A DNA stretch of 64,000 bases, taken from NCBI RefSeq assembly GCF_946480185.1, contig NZ_CAMLIG010000001.1, forward strand, positions 310,001-374,000, in the 5' to 3' direction. The notes under the pieces were generated by a model. That model ran no database searches, was not told the origin of the DNA, and worked only from the letters and a program-made list of their open reading frames with translations. Shown in pieces: positions 17,343 through 26,888 of this stretch (position 1 is the stretch's first letter; the number at the start of each line of letters is the position of its first letter). A program made the position numbers and the translations under genes. The stretch comes from an uncultured Pedobacter sp. (GTDB lineage: Bacteria > Bacteroidota > Bacteroidia > Sphingobacteriales > Sphingobacteriaceae).

Positions 17343-17537
17343 TTACTTTTTAGATTGAACCCTCCAATTTAAAACTTCTCCCCCCTCAATCACGGATACT
17401 TCTCCAGTAAAAATATTTGTTCTCACGATATTATCTCTGTAAGAATAATCAAACCTATTAAGAAACGCATAAACAGCTATTGCAATAATGAAAAGCAATA
17501 ACTTAAAAAATTTGTAATTTTTTCCAAAGAAAGCCAT
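17343..17537 (-). CDS. Small membrane protein, unknown function
   Basis: The 64-residue protein has one membrane helix (about 11-26, FKLLLFIIAIAVYAFL) preceded by lysines, so a short cytoplasmic N-terminus is likely. A tail with RTNIFTGEVSVIEGGEVLNW follows. It converges on the 150-residue gene with 12 bases between stops. No family is recognised. It could form part of the element's cargo. Confidence 0.6.
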   Translation of the reverse strand: MAFFGKNYKFFKLLLFIIAIAVYAFLNRFDYSYRDNIVRTNIFTGEVSVIEGGEVLNWRVQSKK

Positions 17538-17763
17538 GTCTTGAATTTTCGTCTGTGAACACTTATTTTACGCTAATATAGTAACAGCTTTAAACAATCC
17601 ATAAAATCACAAGACGTTATTACTACGCTTCTCTAAGTAGTCAAATAAAAAAGGTTTACCAAATTAATGATAAACCCTTTTATAAATCTCAATTGCAACA
17701 AAGAGACACGATTCAAATATAGTACTTTACAATCTAAAAATAATAAAGCATTGACATTAGAAA

Positions 17764-17786
17764 ACGTGTGTGCTACCGTGTGTAAA
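17764..17786 (+). promoter_or_regulatory. Tandem CGTGTG motifs, candidate recombinase arm sites (right)
   Basis: ACGTGTGTGC and ACCGTGTGTAAA place CGTGTG at 17765 and 17777, a 12-bp period identical to the pair at 15032 and 15044. Orientation is the same. Occurrence at both ends supports recombinase binding. Confidence 0.45.
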
Positions 17787-17798
17787 AACATAAATAAT

Positions 17799-17838
17799 GC
17801 TTTTAAATACGTTTAAAAGCTATTTAATGTACCCCAAA
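17799..17838. repeat. Candidate attR palindrome
   Basis: GCTTTTAAA (17799-17807), TACG, and the exact reverse complement TTTAAAAGC (17812-17820) are followed by GTACCCCAAA at 17829. This mirrors the left site at 14842-14895 in order and orientation, as direct repeats from integration would. Confidence 0.45.
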
Positions 17839-17843
17839 CCCAA

Positions 17844-18160
17844 CTGTTTTCGAATGAATTTTTGGAGGATTTAAAGAAAATTGCTCGTTTAAACGGCGGA
17901 AAGAAAGATTAGGAACATCTTAAGCAGATTAATTTCGAACTATGTAGAGAGACCGATGGGCACCCCATGACATATTGCAATCGAATCGCAAAGAGAAGGA
18001 TTGAAAATATCTTGATAAGATTGATTTCGAACTATTTAGAAAGATGGCGTATCCAAAAGCTCATTGTTTTCGAACGAATTTATTGAAGATTTACAGAAAA
18101 TTGCTAATTTAGAAGGTATGAAAAAAGACTAGTTAAATATATTAGTTTCGAACTATTAGA
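17844..18160 (+). pseudogene. Two decayed copies of one gene tail
   Basis: At 17844-17912 the frame reads LFSNEFLEDLKKIARLNG, then GKKD and a stop. At 18064-18132 it reads LFSNEFIEDLQKIANLEG, then MKKD and a stop. The starts are 220 bases apart. Related AATTTCGAACTAT-type words follow or precede each copy (about 17931, 18023 and 18144). No upstream coding body remains. The shared protein tail with differing codons suggests two once-coding copies rather than recent slippage. The parent family is not recognised. Confidence 0.5.
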
Positions 18161-18661
18161 AACACAGTTAGTACACATGCAAGCCTATATAGAACCTAAT
18201 AAATTTTTATTCAATTGTGTGTAGATTAAGCAAAATAAATTCGTTTAATCGGTTTAGTGTTAAGTATCTAGTTCAATAGGGTGACAATCTAATAAAAATA
18301 AACTGTCAAACGGCACATCTTCATAAGAGCGATAAATTTGTATTTTTAGACATTAACTTAATGATAATTTCAATACCAAATACTTCGCTCTAAAGCTAAG
18401 CAGAAAACTTCTATCTTCTTAAGATTTCATCATCTTCAATAATATAAATATATCTTTAAATAATTGATAACATTATTTTATTATTTGAAAGCTTATCTAA
18501 TTAACGCTTTAAGCCTTGATTTTTAAATCTAAACCTTTCTCAAAATAGACATTCTCAAGGATCGAAACACTTACATTCTTATTGTCTATTATATCAAATT
18601 CCATTTATTAGGTACTACATAGGACGCATAACTACATAGATTGATTATATGCTTCAAATAA

Positions 18662-18700
18662 ATCCTCAAGCCTGTTCTTAAAAAAACCAAACTTGAGGAT
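18662..18700 (-). terminator. Weak hairpin after susD gene
   Basis: ATCCTCAAG (18662-18670) and its exact reverse complement (18692-18700) flank a 21-base loop that contains a T run on the minus strand. It lies just after the susD stop. There is no strong T-tract after the stem, so termination is uncertain. Confidence 0.35.
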
Positions 18701-18706
18701 CTAAAG

Positions 18707-20392
18707 CTAATTATAGCCAGGATTGTTATCCATTGGTTTACCTAAATTTGCATTAATTACGCTTTGTGGTATTGGCAAGAGTGTATCTCTTAACGCAATT
18801 AACGATCCACTATAAATATTATGCATTTGTGTACGCTCAAACCATTTATGCGCCCTACGCAAAGCATATCGGCGTGGTTCTTCAGAAAACAACTCTCTTG
18901 ATCTTTCATCTAAAATAAAATCAATATTTACTTGGGACCCAACAACAGCAGAAGCATGTGACCTTGCTCTTAGAGTAGTTAATGTTGTGGCAGCACCGTC
19001 AAAATCTTTTAAGCCTAACTGTGCTTCGGCAAGCAAAAGATAAGTTTCGCCCAAGCGTAAATAAATTTGATCGTTAAATGTTGAAGTATTTTGTACATCA
19101 GCGGGATCATCCGGCGCATTATCCCATTTACGGGTACTTGGCCAATTTTGTTTGTAATTAGCAGTAGGCAATGGCTCACTACAATCTATACTTAGTTTAA
19201 CAGAATCGCTAAGCGTTCCACCCGTATAACCCGGCTTTACGCAAGTAGCTATAGAATTACTTCCTGTTGGTAATGATTTTGGGTTGTTCATTTGATATGC
19301 AAACCTCCATGCATATTTTGAACCTCTATCGTCACCATTTGCGTATAATGAAAATGCAAATTTAGTTGCTGCAAACCTTCCTATACCTCTTCCTCCATTC
19401 TCTTTAGAGTAAGTAATTGGCTTATAACTTTTGCTACCTACAGTTATGGTGATATCATTATAACGGTTTACCCACCATCTTCTCATCAAGTTAGTTTCAG
19501 AACCTGTTGATAGATATTCGTTAGGCATTACCCAAAGTACTTCTGTATTGCCTTGTTCTCTGGTTGAATTTCCATCCAAAAACATATCTGTAAATGGCGT
19601 ACCTGGATTATTTTTGTTTACGCCATATCTTGCAGTCATTAATTTATAATTGGTGTTATTGATAACGGCCAAAGCCATGTCTTTTGCTTTTTGATATTGT
19701 CCAATTTCTAAATAAAGTTCAGAGAGGTAATGTTCTGCCACCACTTTACTTGCCCTACCTGGTGCGCTAGGCAAATCTGTTAAATTAGCCTCTGCAAAAA
19801 GCCAATCCGCTTCCATTGCTTTTCTAATTTCTGCAACTGGCGCTCTCTGATAATCAGTTTTCACACCGGTAGATTCGGTTAAACTTAAGGGTACTGGACC
19901 ATATAGATTAACTAAATGACGGTATGCCCAAGCTCTTATTAATCTGGCTTCCCCAACTATCTGGTTTTTCTGCGAATCTGTCCAGTTTAACTTAACCGTT
20001 TCTGACCTGCCTATAAGCGTATTTGCCGAGTTGATAACTGTATATAAATAGGAAAACAGATTGCCCACGTAAGCAGAATTTGAATTTAATCTGATACCAA
20101 AATCATTAAATGTATTGTCTCCATCCGTTCCCGGATATAAACTGAAAGCATTATCTACTCCGATTACTGCTGCTGCTAAAGGCAAACTATTACTCGGGCC
20201 TTCAATTCCTCTCCGCTCCTGACGCCATAATGCGTACAGGCCGTTTAATCCGGCCTCAAATCCATCTTGACTTACATAAAGATTATCTGCAGCGATAATG
20301 CCTAAGGGTTTTTCGTTCAGAAATGTCTTTTTACAACTGATCTGCAAAATAAGCAAGGTTGCTAAAAATGATGATATTATTACTTTTTTCAT
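18707..20392 (-). CDS. RagB/SusD-family glycan-binding lipoprotein
   Basis: The 561-residue surface lipoprotein has a signal peptide ending in a lipobox (LQISCKK). SusD features follow: GLNGLYALWR early on, the helical repeat segment EARLIRAWAYRHLVNLYGPVPL near residue 155-175, and the C-terminal DFDGAATTLTTLRAR and LDERSRELFSEEPRRYALRR. It would cap the SusC barrel and capture oligosaccharides at the cell surface. It lies 10 bases after susC in the same operon. Ligand is unknown. Confidence 0.95.
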   Translation of the reverse strand: MKKVIISSFLATLLILQISCKKTFLNEKPLGIIAADNLYVSQDGFEAGLNGLYALWRQERRGIEGPSNSLPLAAAVIGVDNAFSLYPGTDGDNTFNDFGIRLNSNSAYVGNLFSYLYTVINSANTLIGRSETVKLNWTDSQKNQIVGEARLIRAWAYRHLVNLYGPVPLSLTESTGVKTDYQRAPVAEIRKAMEADWLFAEANLTDLPSAPGRASKVVAEHYLSELYLEIGQYQKAKDMALAVINNTNYKLMTARYGVNKNNPGTPFTDMFLDGNSTREQGNTEVLWVMPNEYLSTGSETNLMRRWWVNRYNDITITVGSKSYKPITYSKENGGRGIGRFAATKFAFSLYANGDDRGSKYAWRFAYQMNNPKSLPTGSNSIATCVKPGYTGGTLSDSVKLSIDCSEPLPTANYKQNWPSTRKWDNAPDDPADVQNTSTFNDQIYLRLGETYLLLAEAQLGLKDFDGAATTLTTLRARSHASAVVGSQVNIDFILDERSRELFSEEPRRYALRRAHKWFERTQMHNIYSGSLIALRDTLLPIPQSVINANLGKPMDNNPGYN

Positions 20393-20402
20393 GATGTTTA
20401 GA

Positions 20403-23354
20403 TTAAAGAGTAAGCGTTAAGCCAAAAACAATTTCTCTTTGTAGAGGAAGAGCATATTGATTGGTGAATTCAGGATCTAAAGCTTTGTATTTAGTAAATG
20501 TCGCCAGATTTCTACCAGTTGCATAAATTTTTAAGCCAGATATTTTTGCTTTTTCTAATAAGTTAGCAGGTAAATTATAAGCTAAAGAAACATCTTTCAA
20601 CCTTGCAAAATCTGCTTTTTCATAAAGAGCTACATTAAGCACATTGGCCTTCGCATCATTGGCAAAATGGTCTCCAGTTAGGTTTGTTGGAGACCACCAA
20701 TTTTTCTGGGTCGTATTTCTTCGAGTATCGCCAAACACGGCATCGCCCCAAAACGGATCTTCCTTAATATTACCTGTGGCTCCTTGAAAAAACACCATCA
20801 AACTAAAATTTTTGTAATTGAATGTGTTGGTAAAACCGAATATAAACTTTGGATCTTGCTGACCCAAAATCACTTTATCAGCACTGGTGCTTAATACGCC
20901 ATCTCCATCAGTATCGGCAATCTTCACATAACCGGGCTGGGCAGTCGGTTGCAATCCATCGGCAGTAACTTCATCTTCAGAATGGTAAAAACCGTTATAC
21001 TTTAACGCATAAATAATTTTTATAGGTTGGCCTATAAACCAATTGTTACTTAAATCGTCTTTTCCGTCACCATATAAATCAACAATTTTATTTTTGTTAT
21101 GAGATAAGTTAACATTCGTAGTCCATTTAAAATTTTTATTAACAATGTTTATAGACGTTAATCCCAGCTCGATACCATTATTTGCGGTTTTCCCGATATT
21201 TTGAATGACGCTTGAGATACCTTGAACTGGAGAAAGCGATCTTTTTAATAGTAAATCGCTGGTTTTAGCGTTGTAATAATCTAAATTTCCTTGGATCCGA
21301 TTGTTGAATAAGCCAAAATCTAAACCAACAGAAAGTGACTTGGTTGATTCCCAGCCCAAACTACCATTTGCTAATTTATTAGGAACATAACCTTGCAAAA
21401 CATTGCTACCGTTTAAATATTGTAGATTTTGTAAGGTTGCTAAAGAACTGTATGCACCTACTGCTTGATTACCGTTTGTACCATAAGAACCTCTTAATTT
21501 TAAATTATTAATAAATGCTAGGTTTTTCATAAAATCTTCTTTAAAGATATTCCACGCTAAAGCAACAGAAGGAAAGGTGCCGTATTTGGTGTCAACTCCA
21601 AATGCAGAGTATCCATCCCTTCTAGCGGTTAATGTTAACAGGTATTTACTATTATAACCGTAATTCACCCTTACCATTTGCGATAATAAATTGGTTTTAT
21701 TGTTTGTGCTTGAGGGCTCGATTAACAGTGCCGACTCCATTTGATAGTTAGTTAACACATCATTTGGAAATCCCGTTCCGTGTACTTGGTCGCGGTCAAA
21801 ATCAGAACTTTGACTGCTGTATAACGCAGTTACGCCGATACTATGTTTAGCAAAAGTTCTGTTGAAATTTAAAATATTTTCAACTGTAAAATTTCTGCTT
21901 AAAGCTTCATAGTTTTCTGCGTAGCCGTTTTTCTCATAACCTTTTGCTACATCTCTGCCATAATAAGTTTTACGGTGGTCACTTCCATATTCTACACCTG
22001 TATTTAGTTTATAAGATAAGCCTTTAACAAAAGGAATCTTAACATCTACGCTGTTAGCCGTAAATATTTTATAATAATCTTCAGTATTATCAACCAATAA
22101 ATTACCTAGGGGATTGCCTGATTTGTTAATGTCTTCATTGGCATAAATGGCAATGGAGCCGTCTGCATTAAAAGGCTCGGTCAAAGGATCAAAAAAACCT
22201 GCACCCGCTGCCACAGCATCAGGATCATCAAATTGTGCGGGTAAACCATCTTTGTTTTGCAAAGAAAATTGCGAATTTGAAGTAATGGTTAACCAAGGAG
22301 CAACTTGAATACTAACATTTGGCTTTAATGAATATCTTTTGAATTCATCATTTTTGGCTACCCCTTTTGAATCTAGGTACGTTGCACCAAGGTAGTAATT
22401 TGCTTTATCAGAACCGCCATTTACAGCAAGTGAATGTTGGTTCCGTGATCCTGTTTGGGTAGCCAATTTGTACCAATCAACTCCTTTTCCAGTATCATAA
22501 ACTCTTTGTTCTTGGGTAGTTATTGTATTAACCGCATTTAATCGGGTTGTTTTAAAATCATAAAACTCAGCACCGGTCATTAAATCTGGTTTATTCACCA
22601 ATGTTTGTGTGCCGTAAAAACCATCATAAGTAATTTTAACCTGTCCGCTTTTACCTTTTTTACTTGTTACCAAAATAACGCCGTTTGCTCCTCTTGAACC
22701 GTAAATCGCAGCGGCAGATGCATCCTTTAAAACTTCTATAGATTCAATATCATTTGGGTTAATTTCAGAGATTCCTCCTTCATAGGGTACGCCATCATAA
22801 ATAATAAGAGGGCCATTTCCCGCTGTAATTGAGTTTCTACCTCTCAACATAATTTCCACATTACTTCCTTCGGCACCACCACCGTTTGTATTAATTTGTA
22901 AACCCGGTACCGAGCCTTGCAAAGCTTGTGCAATATTAGTGTTTGGCAGCTGCTCTAGCCTTTCTTTAGGGATAGATGCCACAGCTCCGGTTACATCGCT
23001 GCGCTTCTGCGTTCCATAACCTACAACCACGACTTCGTTTAATTTGTTTAAATCTTCTTGTAAAATCACATTAAGCGTCGCACCTGTTGGCTTCAGCTCC
23101 AGAGCTTTAAACCCTAAATAAGAAAACACTAAATTGTTTTTTCCGGTAACGGTGATAGAGAATTTACCATCCGCGTTGGTTAAAGTGCTGTTTTTTACTC
23201 CTTTTTCTGACACGCCCACACCAATTAAGGGTTGACCGTCTTTGGCCGATGTTACTGTACCTGTGACTTTTTGCTGGGCAAACAATGTTCCAAAGCCAAG
23301 AAACAGAAAAAACAGTAAAACAACCGAGCTGCATTTTTTGTAATTCAGATTCAT
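20403..23354 (-). CDS. SusC/RagA TonB-linked outer-membrane transporter
   Basis: The 983-residue protein has a signal peptide (MNLNYKKCSSVVLLFFLFLG...), a carboxypeptidase-regulatory-like domain (about 28-105, VTGTVTSAKDGQPLIGVGV), a TonB-box-like VVVGYGTQKRSDVTGAV, the plug with LRGRNSITAGNGPLIIYDGV, and a barrel ending in REIVFGLTLTL. It imports oligosaccharides using TonB energy. No FecR/sigma-interacting N-terminal extension is visible, which suits HTCS rather than ECF control. It is the only SusC in the window. Confidence 0.96.
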   Translation of the reverse strand: MNLNYKKCSSVVLLFFLFLGFGTLFAQQKVTGTVTSAKDGQPLIGVGVSEKGVKNSTLTNADGKFSITVTGKNNLVFSYLGFKALELKPTGATLNVILQEDLNKLNEVVVVGYGTQKRSDVTGAVASIPKERLEQLPNTNIAQALQGSVPGLQINTNGGGAEGSNVEIMLRGRNSITAGNGPLIIYDGVPYEGGISEINPNDIESIEVLKDASAAAIYGSRGANGVILVTSKKGKSGQVKITYDGFYGTQTLVNKPDLMTGAEFYDFKTTRLNAVNTITTQEQRVYDTGKGVDWYKLATQTGSRNQHSLAVNGGSDKANYYLGATYLDSKGVAKNDEFKRYSLKPNVSIQVAPWLTITSNSQFSLQNKDGLPAQFDDPDAVAAGAGFFDPLTEPFNADGSIAIYANEDINKSGNPLGNLLVDNTEDYYKIFTANSVDVKIPFVKGLSYKLNTGVEYGSDHRKTYYGRDVAKGYEKNGYAENYEALSRNFTVENILNFNRTFAKHSIGVTALYSSQSSDFDRDQVHGTGFPNDVLTNYQMESALLIEPSSTNNKTNLLSQMVRVNYGYNSKYLLTLTARRDGYSAFGVDTKYGTFPSVALAWNIFKEDFMKNLAFINNLKLRGSYGTNGNQAVGAYSSLATLQNLQYLNGSNVLQGYVPNKLANGSLGWESTKSLSVGLDFGLFNNRIQGNLDYYNAKTSDLLLKRSLSPVQGISSVIQNIGKTANNGIELGLTSINIVNKNFKWTTNVNLSHNKNKIVDLYGDGKDDLSNNWFIGQPIKIIYALKYNGFYHSEDEVTADGLQPTAQPGYVKIADTDGDGVLSTSADKVILGQQDPKFIFGFTNTFNYKNFSLMVFFQGATGNIKEDPFWGDAVFGDTRRNTTQKNWWSPTNLTGDHFANDAKANVLNVALYEKADFARLKDVSLAYNLPANLLEKAKISGLKIYATGRNLATFTKYKALDPEFTNQYALPLQREIVFGLTLTL

Positions 23355-23426
23355 AAAATGATAATTAGGTTATTGAAATTGGTTTATAATTCTATCGAAC
23401 AAATTGGTTTTTTCAAAAGAATTAAT

Positions 23427-23434
23427 CAAATTTA
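23427..23434 (-). promoter_or_regulatory. -7 box upstream of susC
   Basis: TAAATTTG on the minus strand fits TAnnTTTG and lies about 73 bases before the susC start. No good -33 TTG was found at usual spacing, consistent with an activator-dependent promoter. Confidence 0.4.
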
Positions 23435-23510
23435 AGTAGTTATAACACTAAAAAAACCGGTTAAAACGCACAAAACACCCTGCTAAATCTATCGGAAAGC
23501 AAAAAGCAAA

Positions 23511-25768
23511 TTATTGTGAATTACGAATAGTGAGCATTTGATTTTTAAGTAAATCAAACGTATAAACATCTTTAGATAGCTGTTTCAGAACTACAATTTT
23601 ATTATTGATACACACTTTCGGATTTTTAAGCTGTGCTTTTATAATTAAGGGGGAACCGGCTAGGCTTTTAATTTCGATAAATTCTGTTTTACCATTTTTA
23701 AGTTTCGCACTCACTTCAAAAGCGCCCTCGGTAAGCCAATTTTTAAATTCCAAATCTTTCCATTGGTTAGGTACAGCCGGAAAAACCCTCACTTTACCGC
23801 CCCAAGATTGTAACAACATATCCTGTAAACATTGGGCAGCGGATAAAGGAGTTTCGAAAACCGGTCCTTTTTCTTTGTATAATCCGTTTGGCAGGATAAA
23901 CCGGTTTAAACCTTTTAAATATTTTAGTGCATCATCCCCATTTCCAATGGCAGATGAAATAGACGAGGCACCTGTATAGCTATAGCCTTGTAAACCTTTT
24001 GGGTCGCCAATCCAGTTTTTTAACGATTTCTCTATTAGAGCTCTATTCTTGTCGTTATCTATGTTTAAAAGATAAAGAGGGTAAATCATCAGCAAATGCG
24101 AATAATGCCTGTGAGAAACTGTGTAAGGCAAATCGGCACCAATCATTAAACCATTTTCGTTGACTTGGTAGTCCACCAAATTCTCCAATACTTCTCTCCA
24201 TTCATTTCTCAAATTTTCATCTACATTTAACGTTTCCGAAGCGTTCAGCAGTGTTTTTAAACCCCAATTGACCAACGCAATATCCATATTGGGGTCTTTG
24301 GTTTCGCCGGGAAATCCCTTATTTGCAACCGGATATTCGGGCGAATACCCCATCGGAATATGATATTTGCCGTCTTTTTCCTTTGCCAAAATATGGAGGT
24401 AGTAATTTATGCTCCGCCTCAAAAGCGGATAACATTTCTCCCGTAAAAAAGAAGTGTCCATGCTATAACGATACATCAGCCAGACATTGTGCATTACCCA
24501 AGGCAAGTTACTATGCAGGTTTTAGTAACGTGTATCATCATCCGCAGATCCCTTTAAATCCTGAGCAGTCGCCAGAGCCAGATAAGCGGCGTCTTTTTGC
24601 CAAGCTAAGGGTTTTACATTTTTGATGAGCTGATCCTGATTTTTTAACAAAGAATTAGGAAGAGATTGTGCAATATCCAAATGGTTTGAAGTATTTAATA
24701 GCCGGTAGCAAAGCTGAACGCTTAAATCCCAGGTAATATATGGCCAGGGCGTTGCTTGAAACCAAGGTCCAGATGTATCCATAATTGGTCCGTTTGCCCT
24801 ACTTGCGCTGCCAGCTTTATACAATTGCAGGTAGTACATTTTTCCAGATTCTTATCGGGGATGCTCATAAAGCTTTTGTGATAAAAATTAGCCCACCAAT
24901 TTTTATGTTGCTCAAACGCGGTTTTTAAGTTCGATTTATCAAAACCGTTCAAAACAGTTAAGGCATTAACTACTGAGTGCTTTTGCGGATAGGAATTCTG
25001 AATGGTTACGCTAATTATACTTTTGGCTTTAGAAATTTTCTGCTGTTTCCATGCAACCGTAAACGATCCGCCGGCTAACAGATTTTGCGTACTTAAATTA
25101 ACCTCTTCTTTTATTGATAAATCGGGTTTAGGATTCGGTTTATAAATTTTTAAAATATCAAAGTATTTATCACCATACGCGTCCGCATATTTTTTGATGT
25201 TTTCCAGCGTGTTCGGAAAATTGATGGTTCTCGTAGTTTTAGCTTCTGCTGGCTCAAAACTTAATTTATAACGCTCTTCTCCTTTGCAAATAACTTGGGT
25301 TAAAATCAAATCTTTGTTAGCCTGCACAAAATGGTGGAGGTTTACTGTCCCTTTTGTTGTTTCAATTTGTGCAGTTAGATCTGCAGTATATAAGTTTTGC
25401 TTAAAATTACCTTTTAATATTTTGCCCTTAAAAGCTATGTTCAAAAAACCGATTAATAAACGAGGACGAGCATAAGCCGTCCAGCCAGAAGAATCACTAC
25501 GATGGTCGTGGACATCCGTTCTAAAAAGTTGGATTTTTAAAACGTTGGTTTTATTGGTATCGCGGTAAACCATCGACCCGATAAATCCGTTTCCAAAATA
25601 AGGTGCTTCATCCCAACTTTTGGGAATGCTATCAAAGCTTAAATTTTTATTAGCAAATAGGATTTTATAATTAACGTTTTTTACCTGAGATTCCGCCTGT
25701 AAACCAAAGTTCAACAACAGAATCAGCGATAAACTCCAAAAAACAGACTTCTTTGCAGTAAAAAACAC
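23511..25768 (-). pseudogene. Broken GH95-like alpha-L-fucosidase/galactosidase gene
   Basis: Three in-line pieces together make a roughly 750-residue GH95-like enzyme. It has a signal peptide, an N-terminal beta-sandwich (SWDEAPYFGNGFIGSMVY near residue 45) and a helical barrel (LPWVMHNVWLMYRYSMD, then GQ-rich family segments and SAAQCLQDMLLQSWGGKVRVFPAVP). The frame breaks near 24839-24845 in a run of five A: one extra A would restore LEKMYYLQLYK. An in-frame TAA at 24522-24524 separates DDTRY from NLHSNLPWV. Two independent lesions favour a true pseudogene, though sequencing error at the A run is possible. It lies 4 bases after the SASA esterase gene. Confidence 0.8.
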
Positions 25769-25772
25769 CTAA

Positions 25773-26588
25773 CTATTTTACCTTTTGTAAGTCCAACATT
25801 TTCTCTGCAAACCGTTGACCCAATATAATGGCAGACGCTCTGTTAAAATGGGTATTATCTCCTTTATCAATCAAACCTTCAGAACTTGCAATGGCTGTAT
25901 GCGCCACTAAGGCAGGTAATTTTGCGGTTTGTCTGTTTATATTATCATATTGTGGATTGTATCTGCCCAACTGGCCAACCACAACCGGCAGGTTCGGATT
26001 GCCGACCAATGTCCGTACTCTTTTAATTAAATCAACAAGTTTTGGTAAATAAGCCTCGGCACTTTCAGCTTTACTATCGCTTTCACCTTGATGCCAAATT
26101 ACCCCTTTAATTGTTCCATATTTCATAGCCTCAATAATTCTTTTTTCGGCATCATCCCAAGGGTATTTTTTAGTGTTTTTATCAAAACCGCCGGGAGTCC
26201 AGGCGTTAATTGATGTTCCGCCTACGGCTGTTGGTACTAAAGCAATGGTTCTGCTTTTATCCGCATTTTGCAGTGCTATTCCAAAAGACAGACCGGGACC
26301 AACGGCAGCAACACTGGGTTTATCAAAATGAAGTGGATTTTTCGCCCCAGCCCATTCTAAATTTTTGGTAAACATCAACACCTTTTCGTTTTGTACGATA
26401 CTATCTTCTGCAATTAAAGGTCCGCGTCCCGACATATTAGACTGACCCATTAAAATATAGATATCTAAGTTTTTATTCGCAATTGCTTTTTTGGCGGTAT
26501 TGGTATTCTTTTTACTGGCACATGAAAATAGGCTTAGTGCAAAAACGGCAGTAAAAGCCAACATAATGTTTGCAGGAAATCTGGTCAT
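25773..26588 (-). CDS. SASA-domain carbohydrate esterase, lipoprotein
   Basis: The 271-residue protein has a lipobox near residue 23 (LFSCASKK) and an SGNH-type sialate O-acetylesterase-like domain (DUF303). The catalytic serine is in ILMGQSNMSGRG, the block III motif is in VIWHQGESDS, and the Asp/His pair is at the end in DNTHFNRASA. It probably removes acetyl groups from plant polysaccharides in the periplasm, as CE6-type enzymes do. It is co-transcribed with the broken GH95-like gene. Confidence 0.88.
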   Translation of the reverse strand: MTRFPANIMLAFTAVFALSLFSCASKKNTNTAKKAIANKNLDIYILMGQSNMSGRGPLIAEDSIVQNEKVLMFTKNLEWAGAKNPLHFDKPSVAAVGPGLSFGIALQNADKSRTIALVPTAVGGTSINAWTPGGFDKNTKKYPWDDAEKRIIEAMKYGTIKGVIWHQGESDSKAESAEAYLPKLVDLIKRVRTLVGNPNLPVVVGQLGRYNPQYDNINRQTAKLPALVAHTAIASSEGLIDKGDNTHFNRASAIILGQRFAEKMLDLQKVK

Positions 26589-26888
26589 CTTTTATTTTTT
26601 TGGTTAAAGAAGTTTATATTCCAAATATACCATGTAAACGCGTTTTTTAAAACCTGTCAAATAATACATTTATACAGGTAATTTAATGCGCATCAAATTA
26701 GTCACCTGCTAAAGCCATTGAAATGAACGATTTCAAGTACTCTGCTTAAGTTTCGAAATCTGCTGGCCTATAATACCTCGGCAACATTTACCAAGCCTTT
26801 TTGCAACTTATGCACCGCAGGCAAGCTGTTTAAAACCCATACTTTAGCGTCAACCCATTACTACAGAATAAACCGTTTTAAATACGTT
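26589..26888. other. Divergent intergenic region
   Basis: No gene is visible. The region separates the minus-strand esterase from the plus-strand GH2 operon. It holds the -7 box at 26622-26629 and a loose ACCTGT/ACAGGT inverted pair near 26652-26679. A binding site for the local HTCS is plausible but not identifiable by eye. Confidence 0.4.
26622..26629 (-). promoter_or_regulatory. -7 box of the SASA esterase operon
   Basis: TATATTTG on the minus strand fits the TAnnTTTG consensus and lies 34 bases before the esterase start codon. A -33 element at normal spacing was not seen. Confidence 0.45.

Larger units (their letters stand above)
17538..18706. other. Long gene-poor region with decayed repeats
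   Basis: No intact gene was found. The left part carries the right-hand CGTGTG motifs and palindrome of the integrase element (17764-17838). Next come degenerate repeats with two copies of one protein tail (17844-18160). The remaining 18170-18650 is AT-rich without recognised features, and a weak inverted repeat lies next to the susD gene. Confidence 0.55.

Noticed and set aside
17844..18170. tRNA gene as integration target near the element's right end
   Set aside because: TTCGAA words recall a T-loop, but no cloverleaf or CCA-proximal stem can be built; the protein-tail reading explains the sequence better.
23605..23979. 124-codon plus-strand frame
   Set aside because: It is antisense to the GH95-like pseudogene and shows no own features.
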